From Fuerstiella sp. (GTDB taxonomy: Bacteria; Planctomycetota; Planctomycetia; Planctomycetales; Planctomycetaceae), in the NCBI GenBank assembly GCA_029245955.1, contig JAQWOH010000007.1, positions 1 through 64,000 of the forward strand: 64,000 nucleotides of DNA. The letters run 5' to 3'. The notes beneath the pieces were generated by a model. That model saw only the letters and a list, made by a program, of their open reading frames with translations. It made no database searches and was not told where the DNA came from. The position numbers and the translations under genes are program-made. Below, piece after piece: positions 46,988 to 56,014 of this stretch. Each line of letters opens with the position of its first letter. Within the stretch, counting starts at the first letter, position 1.

Positions 46988-47797
46988 ATGCTTGAGCACA
47001 TTATGACGCTGTTGATGCTGACACTGCTGCAGGCAGTGCTGGGATTCGACAACCTGCTGTATATCTCAATCGAGTCTAAGCGTGTTGCCGCGGAGCAACA
47101 GTCATTCGTGCGCAAATGGGGCATTGGCCTCGCAATTCTGCTTAGAATTGCATTGCTGTTTGCTGTGACCGCAGCCATCAAAAGTTTCCAGGCTCCGTTC
47201 ATTGAACTGCATTCGTTTGCTGTCGACTTCAGCATGAATGTTCATTCCTTTATTGTCCTGATGGGCGGCGCTTTCGTGATCTATACGGCTGTCAAGGAGA
47301 TCGCCCACATGCTGGCCGACGACGATCTGGAGCACTCCGGGACCGACGGAAAACGATCGCTGGCGACCGCCATGTTCTGGATCATTACCATGAATCTTGT
47401 GTTCAGTTTTGATTCCATTCTGAGCGCGATTGCCTTAGCGTCGTCGACTGATGAAACAGGGGCAAGGTCGATCACTTCTGCCAACATGATCGTCATGTCA
47501 TTGGCGATAGTCTTTAGTGGCGTGATGATGATCTGGATGGCAGATCACGTCAGTGAGTTTCTTCGGAAGAACCGACTTTACGAGGTTCTGGGCCTGTTCA
47601 TTCTGTTCATCGTTGGAATCATGCTGGTCTCAGAAGGCGGCCATCTGGCGGAGCTGACACTGTTTGGGTATGTCGTTGAACCGATGGCAAAAAGCACGTT
47701 CTATTTCGTACTGTTCGTGCTGGTTGCCGTTGACATCGTGCAGGGACGTTTTCAAAAGAAGCTGTTCGCTCAGAAATCGGCGGCATCCGGCGCCTGA
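46988..47797 (+). CDS. TerC/YoaE family membrane protein
   Basis: The protein has 269 residues from ATG 46988. The frame opens seven codons earlier with a TTG. Seven or more membrane segments carry the family's acidic motifs: LGFDNLLYIS in the first segment and FSFDSILSAIALAS in the fourth, with Asp residues inside the membrane. TerC-family proteins are linked to tellurite resistance and to metal (Mn2+ or Ca2+) export coupled to protein secretion. No ter operon partners are nearby, so a general metal-homeostasis role is more likely than tellurite resistance. Confidence 0.85.
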   Translation: MLEHIMTLLMLTLLQAVLGFDNLLYISIESKRVAAEQQSFVRKWGIGLAILLRIALLFAVTAAIKSFQAPFIELHSFAVDFSMNVHSFIVLMGGAFVIYTAVKEIAHMLADDDLEHSGTDGKRSLATAMFWIITMNLVFSFDSILSAIALASSTDETGARSITSANMIVMSLAIVFSGVMMIWMADHVSEFLRKNRLYEVLGLFILFIVGIMLVSEGGHLAELTLFGYVVEPMAKSTFYFVLFVLVAVDIVQGRFQKKLFAQKSAASGA

Positions 47798-47828
47798 GTA
47801 CAAATCAGTACGCTGTTCGCTGATATAC

Positions 47829-47862
47829 AAAAGGCCCGTGGGCAGGTGATTCCGCACGGGCC
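47829..47862 (-). terminator. Intrinsic terminator of the Hsp20 genes
   Basis: GGCCCGTG at 47833-47840 and CACGGGCC at 47855-47862 form a perfect 8-bp stem. Read on the minus strand the stem is followed by TTTTGTAT, so it ends transcription of the hsp20 genes 30 bp after the last stop. It may also block read-through from terC. Confidence 0.8.
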
Positions 47863-47891
47863 TGAGTGTTAAGAAATTGTCAGAGTCGCAT

Positions 47892-48326
47892 TCATCCGTT
47901 CGAGTTACGAATCTTCACCTGTCGTGGGACAATGCGATCCGACTTCGGAATCGAAATTCGCAGGACGCCGTTCCCCAGTTCGGCATCGACACCTTCGGAA
48001 TTCACGTCCTTGCTGAGTTTCAGTTTTCGACTGAACTTGCCGTACGTCCGCTCGTTGAGTGTGACATGCTTTTCGCCATCGTCCGGTGCTGCCCGTTCGC
48101 CGGAAATATGGAGCACCCCGTCTTCGACCAGCAGGTTGATTTCTTCAAGCCTGACGCCGGGAAGATCGCATTCGACAACGTAGGTGTTTTCGAGTTCCAA
48201 TACCGTCAACGCTGGATTGGCACCTTTGCAAACGTCCTGATTGAGGACTTCAGTCACCAAGTGATTAAGCCCCCGGTCCAGTTCGTCGAATAATGAGAAA
48301 CGGGTGTTGGTTGAGTTGGCGTTCAT
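47892..48326 (-). CDS. Small heat-shock protein, Hsp20 family
   Basis: This 144-residue ATP-independent chaperone holds unfolding proteins until DnaK can act. The alpha-crystallin domain spans about 38-135: ENTYVVECDLPGVRLEEINL, VLHISGER, YGKFSRKLKLSKDV and the closing AELGNGVLRISIPK, which matches the A-x-x-x-x-G-V-L signature. A short C-terminal Ile-x-x-Arg tail follows. It is the downstream member of a pair, 102 bp after the other, and shares its terminator. Confidence 0.9.
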   Translation of the reverse strand: MNANSTNTRFSLFDELDRGLNHLVTEVLNQDVCKGANPALTVLELENTYVVECDLPGVRLEEINLLVEDGVLHISGERAAPDDGEKHVTLNERTYGKFSRKLKLSKDVNSEGVDAELGNGVLRISIPKSDRIVPRQVKIRNSNG

Positions 48327-48428
48327 GATTATAAACTTTCCGTAAATTGCTGGTTCAGTTGAGGAACGTAAAACAAATATGTGACAGATGCGAGCTGTGT
48401 TTGGCAGTTGCTGGATGCAGCTCGTGCA

Positions 48429-48854
48429 TTAAGCCGGCAACCGAATGCGTATCGGGTGGGGCTGCGACTCTGGCCTGCGTGTTAGTTCGATCTTAAGAAC
48501 GCCGAATTCCAGAACGGCATCCACTGAGTCCGGATCAAGGGAATCGTCAATTCTTAATCGCCGTTCTACGGATACGTTTTGACGGCTGTTCAGCAATACC
48601 TTCCCACTTGAGGGGATATTCAGTTGCCGGTGGCCTTTGATATTCAGCTCATTATTGCTGACTGAGATCTCCAGGTCCTCAATTGTGAACCCCGGCACAT
48701 CAAGCTCGATCGTGACCCCCGAATCGGCTTCGTGGATTGTGACCGGGGCCTCATGACGAACCTGTTGGTGCACGCGTCGTGCTTTGAGGCCCAATGCATA
48801 TGGCGAACGGGTGAACGGATCTCTGAGCGTAACTGGTGGCAAAACATAGCGCAT
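48429..48854 (-). CDS. Small heat-shock protein, Hsp20 family (divergent copy)
   Basis: This is a 141-residue protein. The alpha-crystallin domain lies at about 38-130: GVTIELDVPGFTIEDLEISV, LNIKGHR, VERRLRIDDSL and AVLEFGVLKIELTRR. The IRIRLP tail supplies the usual C-terminal Ile-x-Ile/Leu contact. It is quite different from the neighbour at 47892, so the duplication is old or the two have separate origins. A good ribosome binding site, AAAAGGAG, lies 8 nt before the ATG. It is probably the first gene of a heat-shock operon. Confidence 0.88.
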   Translation of the reverse strand: MRYVLPPVTLRDPFTRSPYALGLKARRVHQQVRHEAPVTIHEADSGVTIELDVPGFTIEDLEISVSNNELNIKGHRQLNIPSSGKVLLNSRQNVSVERRLRIDDSLDPDSVDAVLEFGVLKIELTRRPESQPHPIRIRLPA

Positions 48855-48929
48855 TCTTTATCTCCTTTTACGGCTGCGGATTCCTCCGGAGTCCTTCTGT
48901 ATTAACTCCGACTCTGGGATAATCACAGA

Positions 48930-48946
48930 TACAAGATTCATGCCAA
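48930..48946 (-). promoter_or_regulatory. Possible sigma-54-type promoter
   Basis: On the minus strand TTGGCAT-N5-TTGTA matches the -24/-12 consensus TTGGCAC-N5-TTGCA at all but two bases, with correct spacing. It lies about 76 bp upstream of the first hsp20 start. The -12 GC is GT, which weakens the case. Confidence 0.35.
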
Positions 48947-49022
48947 ACTTGCATTAATGTGTGTAAGTGTCTTTCGTGTAGTTCTTTACCGTGTTTTGCA
49001 GTGATGCTGATAGAGGCTAATA

Positions 49023-49039
49023 GGTGCCAATATGGCACC
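49023..49039. repeat. Palindrome, with a repeat 35 bp away
   Basis: GGTGCC-AATAT-GGCACC is a perfect inverted repeat. Its core CAATATGGCAC (49028-49038) recurs exactly at 49063-49073. The two copies lie in the divergent gap between hsp20 and the AlkD-like gene and could be a pair of operator sites. No regulator is identified. The remaining 48855-49225 shows no gene. Confidence 0.5.
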
Positions 49040-49225
49040 TCTCCTCTTGTTTTTGTTGATGTCAATATGGCACTTGTGCGTCGCGAGCAGTGCTGTCCCC
49101 CGGCAATCCGCTAGTATTTATTCATTCCGGTCTGAGTCACTGACATGGGCCTTTGGTGTGGGTATCCTGTGGCTTCGATTACAAAGTCAGAGCGGCGCAA
49201 CGCGCGATTACGGGAACAGAAAATA

Positions 49226-49924
49226 ATGGACTTTAAGTCGGTGATGGCAGATCTGGAATCCGCAGGAAATGCTGAAAACAAGAAGATCTACAAGCAGCAG
49301 GGCGCCGGAGAGAATGTTTTCGGTGTCAGCCATTCTCATCTGAAGAAGCTGAGGAAGAAGTTGGGCGTCGACCACGAGCTGGCAATAGAGCTTTGGGAAA
49401 CCGGAAACAGCGACGCTCGGTCGCTGGCGATGATGGTTGCCGACCCGGACGAAGTATCACCGACTGTGGCCACTCAATGGATGAAGGATGTGGACTACGC
49501 AGTGCACGGCAGTGAAGTCGCAGGTGTTGTGGCACTTTCGCCGGCCGGTCCTTCCAAGATGAGGCAGTGGCGGAAGCAGAAATCAGAGTTTGCTCGTGCT
49601 ACGGGCTACTCAATGCTGGCGTGCATGCTTGAGAACGATGCCGATGCGGTGGAAGATATGGAGTGTGTTCGCATTCTGAAGGACGTGGAAATGGAAATCC
49701 ATAGATCCCCCAATCGGGCTCGGCACTCGATGGTCATGGCGGTAATTGCGATTGGCGTCTACAAACCCGATTTGAGCGAAGAGGCGATCGAGACGGGCGA
49801 GCGGATTGGTGACGTGCAGGTGGATCATGGAGAATCGAGCTTCAAGACGCCCAAGATTGCACCGTACATAAACAAGACGCTGAAGCGTACTTCAGCCCGC
49901 AAAGCCAGGATCCGCAGTTGCTGA
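49226..49924 (+). CDS. AlkD-like DNA alkylation repair protein
   Basis: The protein has 232 residues from ATG 49226, chosen for GGGAACAG upstream; the frame opens 27 codons earlier without family resemblance. It is all helical, with HEAT-like repeats: VFGVSHSHLKKLRKKLG, HELAIELWETGNSDARSLAMMVADP and DRVQVDHGESSFKTPKIAPYI-like C-terminus. AlkD glycosylases remove N3- and N7-alkylated purines without base flipping. The Trp/Asp/Arg active-site set cannot be checked by eye, so a different HEAT-repeat role remains possible. Confidence 0.75.
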   Translation: MDFKSVMADLESAGNAENKKIYKQQGAGENVFGVSHSHLKKLRKKLGVDHELAIELWETGNSDARSLAMMVADPDEVSPTVATQWMKDVDYAVHGSEVAGVVALSPAGPSKMRQWRKQKSEFARATGYSMLACMLENDADAVEDMECVRILKDVEMEIHRSPNRARHSMVMAVIAIGVYKPDLSEEAIETGERIGDVQVDHGESSFKTPKIAPYINKTLKRTSARKARIRSC

Positions 49925-50057
49925 CGACAGTGCATGACAAATGAATCTGTGCCTCGTTGGATTCTGATGGTTTAGGGAAGCCATCCATTACGTGCTCCGA
50001 GGTCATTGCAGTTGGTTATACTTCTTCGTCGGCTTCCCGAGAAAGAAGAACTCGAGG

Positions 50058-51104
50058 ATGGATCTGCTAGAAACCCTGACCCAAACGCCTTCAGTACCAG
50101 GTCGTGAAGGCCGAATTCGAAAAGTCGTCGAAGCACACATTCGTGCTGCCGAACTGTTTGACGAGATTCACACAGACGCGATGGGGTCGCTGATTGCATA
50201 TCGTCGCGCTCGTCCCGAGAATGGGGCAGAAGTGACCAGTCCCCGCAAGGTGATGCTGGCGGCGCACATGGATCAAATTGGATTTCTTGTCCGACACATC
50301 GATGAAAAGGGGTTCCTTCGAGTCAATCCGGTTGGTGGTTTCGATACCAGGAACCTCTTTGCTCGCGGCGTTCGCGTCTGTACACGCGACGGCGACTTGT
50401 CGGGCGTGATGAATCCAGGCGGTCGGCCTATTCACATCGCGACAGACGATGAAAAGAAGAAGGTTCCCATCATCGGTGACTTCTTTGTCGACCTTGGTCT
50501 GGAATCTGACGACGTCAATGGCCGCGTGCAGATCGGCGATATGGTCGTGCTTGACGGTCCGTTTCGTGAGGTCGGCGATTATGTCGTTTCGCAGTGCCTG
50601 GACAACCGCGTCGGATGCTGGGCGCAGATTCGGGCCATGGAAAACCTGAAGCATCACAGTTGCGATATTTATGCCGCATGGACGGTTCAGGAAGAAGTCG
50701 GACTGCGTGGAGCGATGGCGGCTGCGTTCGGGATCGCCCCGGACATCGGCGTCGCCTGCGATACGACTCTGTGCTGCCGGACACCGGGTGTTCCCGAGGA
50801 AGACCGAGTCAGCGTGCCGGGAGACGGAGTCAGCCTTCATGTCATGGATTCTTCGATGATCAGCGACATGGGGCTGATTGAAGACATCGAAGCTGTTGCA
50901 GCCGGACAGGGCATCAAATGTCAGCGGGCAATCCTGCCTCGCGGGGGGCAGGACGGTGCAGTAATTCAAAGAAGTCGCAGCGGCGTCCGCACTGTCTCGT
51001 TTGCCTGCCCTGTGAAATACATTCATACGGTCACGGAAATGTCGCACAAGACGGACCTCGCATCTTATCCCCGATTGCTGACAGCCTGGCTGGAAACATT
51101 GTAG
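50058..51104 (+). CDS. M42 family metallo-aminopeptidase
   Basis: This 348-residue cytoplasmic protein starts at ATG 50058 (an earlier ATG extends it without homology). Co-catalytic metal ligands follow the family order: His in AAHMDQIGF, Asp in CLDNRVGCW, Glu-Glu in TVQEEVGLRGA, Asp in ACDTTLC, and His in VKYIHTVTEM near the end. The N-terminal TQTPSVPGREGRI is typical of glutamyl-aminopeptidase/tetrahedral aminopeptidases. It would trim peptides. The next gene follows after 95 bp on the same strand. Confidence 0.88.
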   Translation: MDLLETLTQTPSVPGREGRIRKVVEAHIRAAELFDEIHTDAMGSLIAYRRARPENGAEVTSPRKVMLAAHMDQIGFLVRHIDEKGFLRVNPVGGFDTRNLFARGVRVCTRDGDLSGVMNPGGRPIHIATDDEKKKVPIIGDFFVDLGLESDDVNGRVQIGDMVVLDGPFREVGDYVVSQCLDNRVGCWAQIRAMENLKHHSCDIYAAWTVQEEVGLRGAMAAAFGIAPDIGVACDTTLCCRTPGVPEEDRVSVPGDGVSLHVMDSSMISDMGLIEDIEAVAAGQGIKCQRAILPRGGQDGAVIQRSRSGVRTVSFACPVKYIHTVTEMSHKTDLASYPRLLTAWLETL

Positions 51105-51199
51105 GTGCTGCCAGTCTCGGGAATGCGCTGTGTCTTCATCTGTGCCAACACGCTGACCAGTTCTCGAAACACACACATCATCAGGAAAGGGACTTGTGA

Positions 51200-52204
51200 A
51201 TGACCAGTATTCGGTTCGCGATACTGGGGACGGCAAAGATTGCTCGAACGGTCGCCCCGAAAATCCAGTCGGCGGAAGGCACTGAACTGCTGGGCATCGC
51301 CAGCCGCAGCGAAGATTCGGCTCAGCAGTTTGCGCAGGAATTTGGTATTCCACGAACGTATCCCGGCTACGCAGCGGCACTTGATGACCCCGATGTAGAT
51401 GCTGTGTACGTGCCGCTGCCACCATCCATGCATCAGGAGTGGACAGAAAAAGCGGCTGCTGCAGGGAAACACATACTCTGTGAAAAACCCCTGGCACGAA
51501 ACGTGTCAGAAACTGACAGGATGATTGCTGCCTGCCGGAAACACAATGTCGTGCTGCTGGACGGAGTCATGTGGTACCATACGGCTCGGGCGGCGGCGAT
51601 CAGGAGTGTTGTTGACAGCGGTCAGTTGGGTGAACTGCGGCAGCTGACCTCGGTGTTCACATTTCGCTGGGATACAATGCCAATGGAAAACCTGCGCATG
51701 CACCGCGACTTGGGCGGCGGCTCGCTGCTGGATCTTGGCTGGTACTGCGTCGGAGCCTCGTTGTGGCTGCTGGATGACATGCCGCAACGGGTATATGCAC
51801 GAGCCAACTGGTGTAATGACGTTGATATTCGGCTTAATGGGTTCCTGTGGTTTGGTGACGAAGGTTCCGTTGAGCGAAAGGTGGCAACCATCGAATCCGG
51901 TTTTGATACTGTGCGACGCAGATGGCTGGAAGTTGCGGGGACCAAAGAATCACTGGTGTGCGACGATTTCACGCGTCCCTTGAAATCCAGCCGACCTCGC
52001 TTCTGGACACACGACTGCGACGGCGAATCCACCGAACATGTCGTTACCGGAAAAACTCAGGAAGAGTGCATGGTTGAGTCCTTTTGTGAACTGATCCGCA
52101 GCCGTCAGACGGATCATCCATGGCTGCAGTTGTCGCGCAAGACACAAGCCGTATGCGATGCACTGGACCGTTCCGCCAGAGGCGGCCACGTCGTTGAACT
52201 TTAG
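51200..52204 (+). CDS. Gfo/Idh/MocA family oxidoreductase
   Basis: This is a 334-residue NAD(P)-dependent dehydrogenase. The Rossmann start is FAILGTAKIARTVAP, with VDAVYVPLPPSMHQEW and the conserved Glu-Lys-Pro in ILCEKPLARN. The C-terminal half has the family's open beta sheet (GGGSLLDLGWYCVG). It has an excellent ribosome binding site, AAAGGGA. No signal peptide. Such enzymes oxidise or dehydrate sugars; the substrate is not readable. The next gene, a sugar isomerase, starts 26 nt downstream, so they probably serve the same sugar pathway. Confidence 0.88.
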   Translation: MTSIRFAILGTAKIARTVAPKIQSAEGTELLGIASRSEDSAQQFAQEFGIPRTYPGYAAALDDPDVDAVYVPLPPSMHQEWTEKAAAAGKHILCEKPLARNVSETDRMIAACRKHNVVLLDGVMWYHTARAAAIRSVVDSGQLGELRQLTSVFTFRWDTMPMENLRMHRDLGGGSLLDLGWYCVGASLWLLDDMPQRVYARANWCNDVDIRLNGFLWFGDEGSVERKVATIESGFDTVRRRWLEVAGTKESLVCDDFTRPLKSSRPRFWTHDCDGESTEHVVTGKTQEECMVESFCELIRSRQTDHPWLQLSRKTQAVCDALDRSARGGHVVEL

Positions 52205-52230
52205 AATTTTTACCATCACAAGGAGTGGCA

Positions 52231-53052
52231 ATGAAACTGGGACTTATCAACAGCGCCTGGGCTCAGGCAGGCAGAGACACGGCGTGGGGCATTCAAAAGA
52301 CGAAAGAGATCGGGTTCGACTGCATTGATATTTTTGCTGACCCTCTGGATATCGACGCTCGGGAACGCAGATTGATCCGCGATGAATGCCGTCGGTGCGA
52401 TCTGCCGATTGTGTCCATATGCTGTGTTGCTGCCGGTTTGATCGACTTCAACCCCAGTGTGCAGCGTTTTCATCTGGACCGCTGCAAAGCGTATCTTGAT
52501 CTGTGCTGCGAATACGAAGCCGAGAATCTGTTGCTGGTCATTGGAGAGTACATCTGGCAGCAGGAAGTGATCCCTCCGGCCGAGCAGTGGTCCACAGGAA
52601 TTACAAACTGTCAGACTCTGGCTGAATACGCTGACGGACTCGGGTTGAAGATCGCGCTGGAACTGGAACCGTTCAAACTGTCACTTGTCAATGATGTCGA
52701 CACCATGGTTCGTTTCATTGACGCGGTTGACCACCCGGCTTTCAAAGCCAACATCGATGTTTCGCATCTTTTGCTGTCAGATGTGAATCCGGCAGAAATT
52801 GCCCGGCTGTCGGACAAGGCCATTCACGTGCACATTTCTGATTGCGATGGAAAGGTGCACGGCGATCTGCCACCAGGACGCGGAGTCGTCGATTTTCCCC
52901 CGTATCTTGATGAAATTGCGAATTTGAACATCGAAGGCACAGTTTCCATTGAACTGGAGTACAGTCCGGATCCGGACAATATTGAAGCCTGGGTGCAGGA
53001 AGCGTATTCGACGACTGCGGCTTTGATGAAACAAGCGGGATTACGGGGGTGA
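52231..53052 (+). CDS. Sugar phosphate isomerase/epimerase-like TIM barrel
   Basis: This 273-residue protein starts at ATG 52231 after AGGAG. It is an AP-endonuclease-2/xylose-isomerase-like barrel. Metal ligands are visible in order: Glu in IALELEPFKL, Asp and His in ANIDVSHLLL, His in IHVHISDCDGK, Asp and Glu in SIELEYSPD. It likely isomerises or epimerises a sugar. It is the middle gene of a set with the oxidoreductase before it and the propeller gene after it. Confidence 0.82.
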   Translation: MKLGLINSAWAQAGRDTAWGIQKTKEIGFDCIDIFADPLDIDARERRLIRDECRRCDLPIVSICCVAAGLIDFNPSVQRFHLDRCKAYLDLCCEYEAENLLLVIGEYIWQQEVIPPAEQWSTGITNCQTLAEYADGLGLKIALELEPFKLSLVNDVDTMVRFIDAVDHPAFKANIDVSHLLLSDVNPAEIARLSDKAIHVHISDCDGKVHGDLPPGRGVVDFPPYLDEIANLNIEGTVSIELEYSPDPDNIEAWVQEAYSTTAALMKQAGLRG

Positions 53053-53123
53053 CAGGCTGTCAGGAAAACGCAAAACTACGATGTGTCAGTCCGTAAACGC
53101 TTCTGTTCAAAGGTCAGGCTCTC

Positions 53124-54398
53124 ATGATTTCATCGGTCTTCCGGAGTTTCGTCACAATGCGATTTTCACTTTTGCCTGCCGTCGTTTTGTCCCTTTCCGT
53201 CGTTGCTCACGCGGGGGACTGGCCGCAGTTTCTGGGGCCAGACCGCACCGGAATCTCGGACGAAACCGGACTGATCGACAGTTTTCCGGCAGCTGGCCCG
53301 GTCATCGTGTGGCGCGCGCCACTGGGTGTTGGCATGTCCAGCCTGGCCATACATGAGGGCACGGCCTTCACGATGTATCAGGACGCTGACAACCAGTTTG
53401 TTGCGGCTCTGGACGTGAAGTCGGGTAAAACGAAGTGGACCACTGCGGTGGCGCCATCATACAGGAATTCCATGGGCAACGGGCCCCGCGCAACACCCAC
53501 CGTTCACAAAGGACTTGTCTACTCGTATTCGGGCGAAGGCATTCTGGCGGCTCTGGACGAGGCATCCGGAGACATCGTCTGGTCGGCCAATACGCCGAAG
53601 AAACACAAAGGGCGAGCTGCCGAGTATGGTATTGCATCTTCTCCTCTGATTTCCGGCGACAGCGTTGTGGTACAGGTCGGGGCGCCAAATGCTGCAGTAG
53701 TTGCTTTTGACCTGAAAACGGGAGAAACCAATTGGACGGCTGGTCAGGGCAATAGCGGGTATTCATCTCCGGCCCTGCTGACATTGGCTGGAAAGCAGCA
53801 GATTGTCGCATTCGTGGGCGCGGCTGTGCTGGGTATCGATCCTGCCAGCGGCGAGCAGTTGTGGCGTTATGCCTATGTGACAGATTATGACTGTAACACT
53901 GCCACGCCGATTCTGATCGATAATGCCTCGGTGCTGATTTCCGCCGGCGAAAATCACGGTTCAACAATTCTTGAGATATCCAGGGACGCCAACTCGTTTC
54001 GTGCGACGTCATCATGGTCGTCACTTGGGAAAGGCAGCGTCCTGAGAGCCGAATGGCAAACGCCGGCACTGGCTGACGGTTACGTGTTTGGACTGGACAA
54101 TGTCGGCAGTGCCGGCCCGATTACTAATCTGGTCTGTGTTAGAGTGGCTGACGGCGAACAGCTGTGGGCCAAAACACGGTTTGGAAAATCAAACCTGACG
54201 CTGGCTGACGGAAAACTGTTCATCAGCACTATGAAGGGCGAACTGGTCATCGTCAGCGCGTCGACATCCGGTTTCACAGAATCCGCCCGGGCGCCCGTAC
54301 TGGGGATGACTCGTCAGGCTCCTGTGATTTCCAACGGGCGGCTCTATCTTCGCGACGACCGAGAGGTCGTGTGCATTGACGTTCGCGCTGCAGAATAG
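53124..54398 (+). CDS. Exported PQQ-like beta-propeller protein
   Basis: This is a 424-residue protein. The signal peptide ends near SVVAHAGDWPQFLGP, and Trp-Pro-x-Phe-x-Gly-Pro is the typical planctomycete start. Repeated blades with Ala/Asp-x-x-x-Gly-x-x-x-Trp follow: DVKSGKTKWTTAV, DEASGDIVWSANT, DLKTGETNWTAG and DPASGEQLWRY. This is the eight-bladed propeller of quinoprotein dehydrogenase-like proteins. No catalytic cysteine pair is seen, so it is more likely a binding scaffold (BamB-like) than an active quinoprotein. It follows the sugar isomerase by 71 bp. Confidence 0.85.
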   Translation: MISSVFRSFVTMRFSLLPAVVLSLSVVAHAGDWPQFLGPDRTGISDETGLIDSFPAAGPVIVWRAPLGVGMSSLAIHEGTAFTMYQDADNQFVAALDVKSGKTKWTTAVAPSYRNSMGNGPRATPTVHKGLVYSYSGEGILAALDEASGDIVWSANTPKKHKGRAAEYGIASSPLISGDSVVVQVGAPNAAVVAFDLKTGETNWTAGQGNSGYSSPALLTLAGKQQIVAFVGAAVLGIDPASGEQLWRYAYVTDYDCNTATPILIDNASVLISAGENHGSTILEISRDANSFRATSSWSSLGKGSVLRAEWQTPALADGYVFGLDNVGSAGPITNLVCVRVADGEQLWAKTRFGKSNLTLADGKLFISTMKGELVIVSASTSGFTESARAPVLGMTRQAPVISNGRLYLRDDREVVCIDVRAAE

Positions 54399-54412
54399 CC
54401 GACCGGCAGATC

Positions 54413-55639
54413 TCAGAAACTACCTGTTGACGTAATTATGGAACAGTCCGGCAGCCTTTCTTTGAGGGCTCTGGCGCCTGTTTCGCCGACGACCGTATCC
54501 TTAACGTCCAGTCTTTTGAGCGATTTGACAGCGACAAGCGCCCCCAGTCCGTTGTTGGTGATCCACCTGTTGCCTTCCAGATTAAGATGTTCGAGGCTTC
54601 TGTGCCCCTTAAAGAAGACCTTCATTCCGGCATCTGTAATCGAGTTGGCGCCTGCGTTCAGAATCTTCAGTTTTGGAAATGTTCGAAACACGTTCGCTTT
54701 GGTGTGCTCAACCAGGCCGGCGTCATGGACGTTCAGTTCTTCCAGAGATTTCATTCCTTTGATCGCCGCGAAACCGTCGATACCAAATTGTGTCGCACCC
54801 ACGTCCAGTTGTTTCAGGCCTGCCCTGTTGTATCCTTTGAATGAGGCCCCCGTCACTTCGGTTTGTGCCACCGACAGAGATTCCAGTGTCTGGATGTTTA
54901 ACAGTACGGGGATCGATGCATTCGTGATTTTTGTTTTTGACAGATTAAGACTTCTTAGTGGAAGCGACAGCAGGCCGGCGACAGTCGTGTCGTCAATTCT
55001 TGTACCTGAGCAGTCGAGAACCTTCAGGTTCTTCAACTTGCTCAATCCGCTTGCCGCCCCGGGAGAGATCTGCGTTGCCCACAGTTCGAGAGTTTCGAGA
55101 TGCTCCAGAGCCGCCAACTGTTCGATCAGCTCATCGTCGGATTTTGACCCGCCTAAGTACAGATTCCTGAGTGACGCTGCGTATGCGATGTGCGCCAATT
55201 CTGCAGTCGACATTCTGCCGTTGCTGATCGTCAGAGAATGCAGATTGGGCATCAGCCTCAGGTGTTTCAGTCCGTCGCCGGTGACGTCTTCCCCCTGAAG
55301 CTCAAGCTTAGTGATGCTGGCAGCAGCTTCGGCCGATGATACAACACTTTCCAGAGCACCGTCAGTGATTTCGTGAGGTTTTAGTTTTGTGAATCCGGAC
55401 AGGACTTCCGCCGGCGGTTGTGGTGTTGCCACTGCCGGCGCTGTGTCTGTCGTTTGAGGAGGTGTGGACTTCGCGGATTCGTTCTCAGATACTGCCGCTT
55501 CCTGCTGGCCGGTTACGGTCGATTTAACGTCATGCAGCACGTCTCCGGCCTGATCGCAGCCGGATTCGGACAATGCGGCCGACCACAGCAAAAGAACACA
55601 CAGACGTCGTTGCGAACGGGCACTCGCAGAAATTGACAT
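54413..55639 (-). CDS. Leucine-rich-repeat lipoprotein
   Basis: The protein has 408 residues from ATG 55639, fixed by a strong AAAGGAG 9 nt upstream; the open frame extends 98 codons beyond without support. The signal peptide ends at Cys28 (LSESGC), a lipobox. After a linker rich in Ser, Thr and Pro, the rest is leucine-rich repeats of about 24 residues (LETLELWATQISPGAASGL and NLKVLDCSGTRIDDTTVAGL). LRR lipoproteins are common in planctomycetes. It probably binds proteins at the cell envelope. Confidence 0.85.
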   Translation of the reverse strand: MSISASARSQRRLCVLLLWSAALSESGCDQAGDVLHDVKSTVTGQQEAAVSENESAKSTPPQTTDTAPAVATPQPPAEVLSGFTKLKPHEITDGALESVVSSAEAAASITKLELQGEDVTGDGLKHLRLMPNLHSLTISNGRMSTAELAHIAYAASLRNLYLGGSKSDDELIEQLAALEHLETLELWATQISPGAASGLSKLKNLKVLDCSGTRIDDTTVAGLLSLPLRSLNLSKTKITNASIPVLLNIQTLESLSVAQTEVTGASFKGYNRAGLKQLDVGATQFGIDGFAAIKGMKSLEELNVHDAGLVEHTKANVFRTFPKLKILNAGANSITDAGMKVFFKGHRSLEHLNLEGNRWITNNGLGALVAVKSLKRLDVKDTVVGETGARALKERLPDCSIITSTGSF

Positions 55640-56014
55640 AACAGGACTCCTTTGGCCAAAATTCGTCAGCACTTGAGTTCCCCCATTCTGCCCGCCGGAC
55701 GGCCTCACAGCAAGTTCCAGCAGACCATGATCACCGGACGGCGACAACCTCTGAATTCCTGCCGCGTTGGTTCCTGTCAGTTGTACGTATGCTGAACAGA
55801 CTCGACCGGCCCGATGATGGTGATGTGGATGAGTCTGACGGGGGGCTGCGGAGCCGTTCAGAAACTCGGGAAATGTCGATATGAACGGGACAAAGGTGTG
55901 ATCCATCCGAACGGTACAGAGCAATATTTCCACACGACTCCGTGTTGCTGATTACACAGGGTCGATATCATAATGAGCTGAGCGTGTGTTACGTCTTTGC
56001 CTTGGAGTTTCATT
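55640..56014. other. Divergent intergenic region
   Basis: About 375 bp lie between the LRR lipoprotein start and the DUF1501 start. Both promoters should lie here. No hairpin or operator is obvious. The open frame that crosses it belongs to the LRR gene's unsupported extension. Confidence 0.4.

Noticed and set aside
49023-49073. CIRCE heat-shock operator
   Set aside because: The arms GGTGCC/GGCACC do not match TTAGCACTC-N9-GAGTGCTAA.
50091-51497. 468-codon frame antisense to the M42 peptidase and oxidoreductase
   Set aside because: It has no motif and ignores the gene boundary; codon bias on the sense strand explains its length.
53368-54069. 233-codon frame antisense to the PQQ propeller
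   Set aside because: Rich in Arg, Pro and Ser with no pattern; a shadow of the sense gene.
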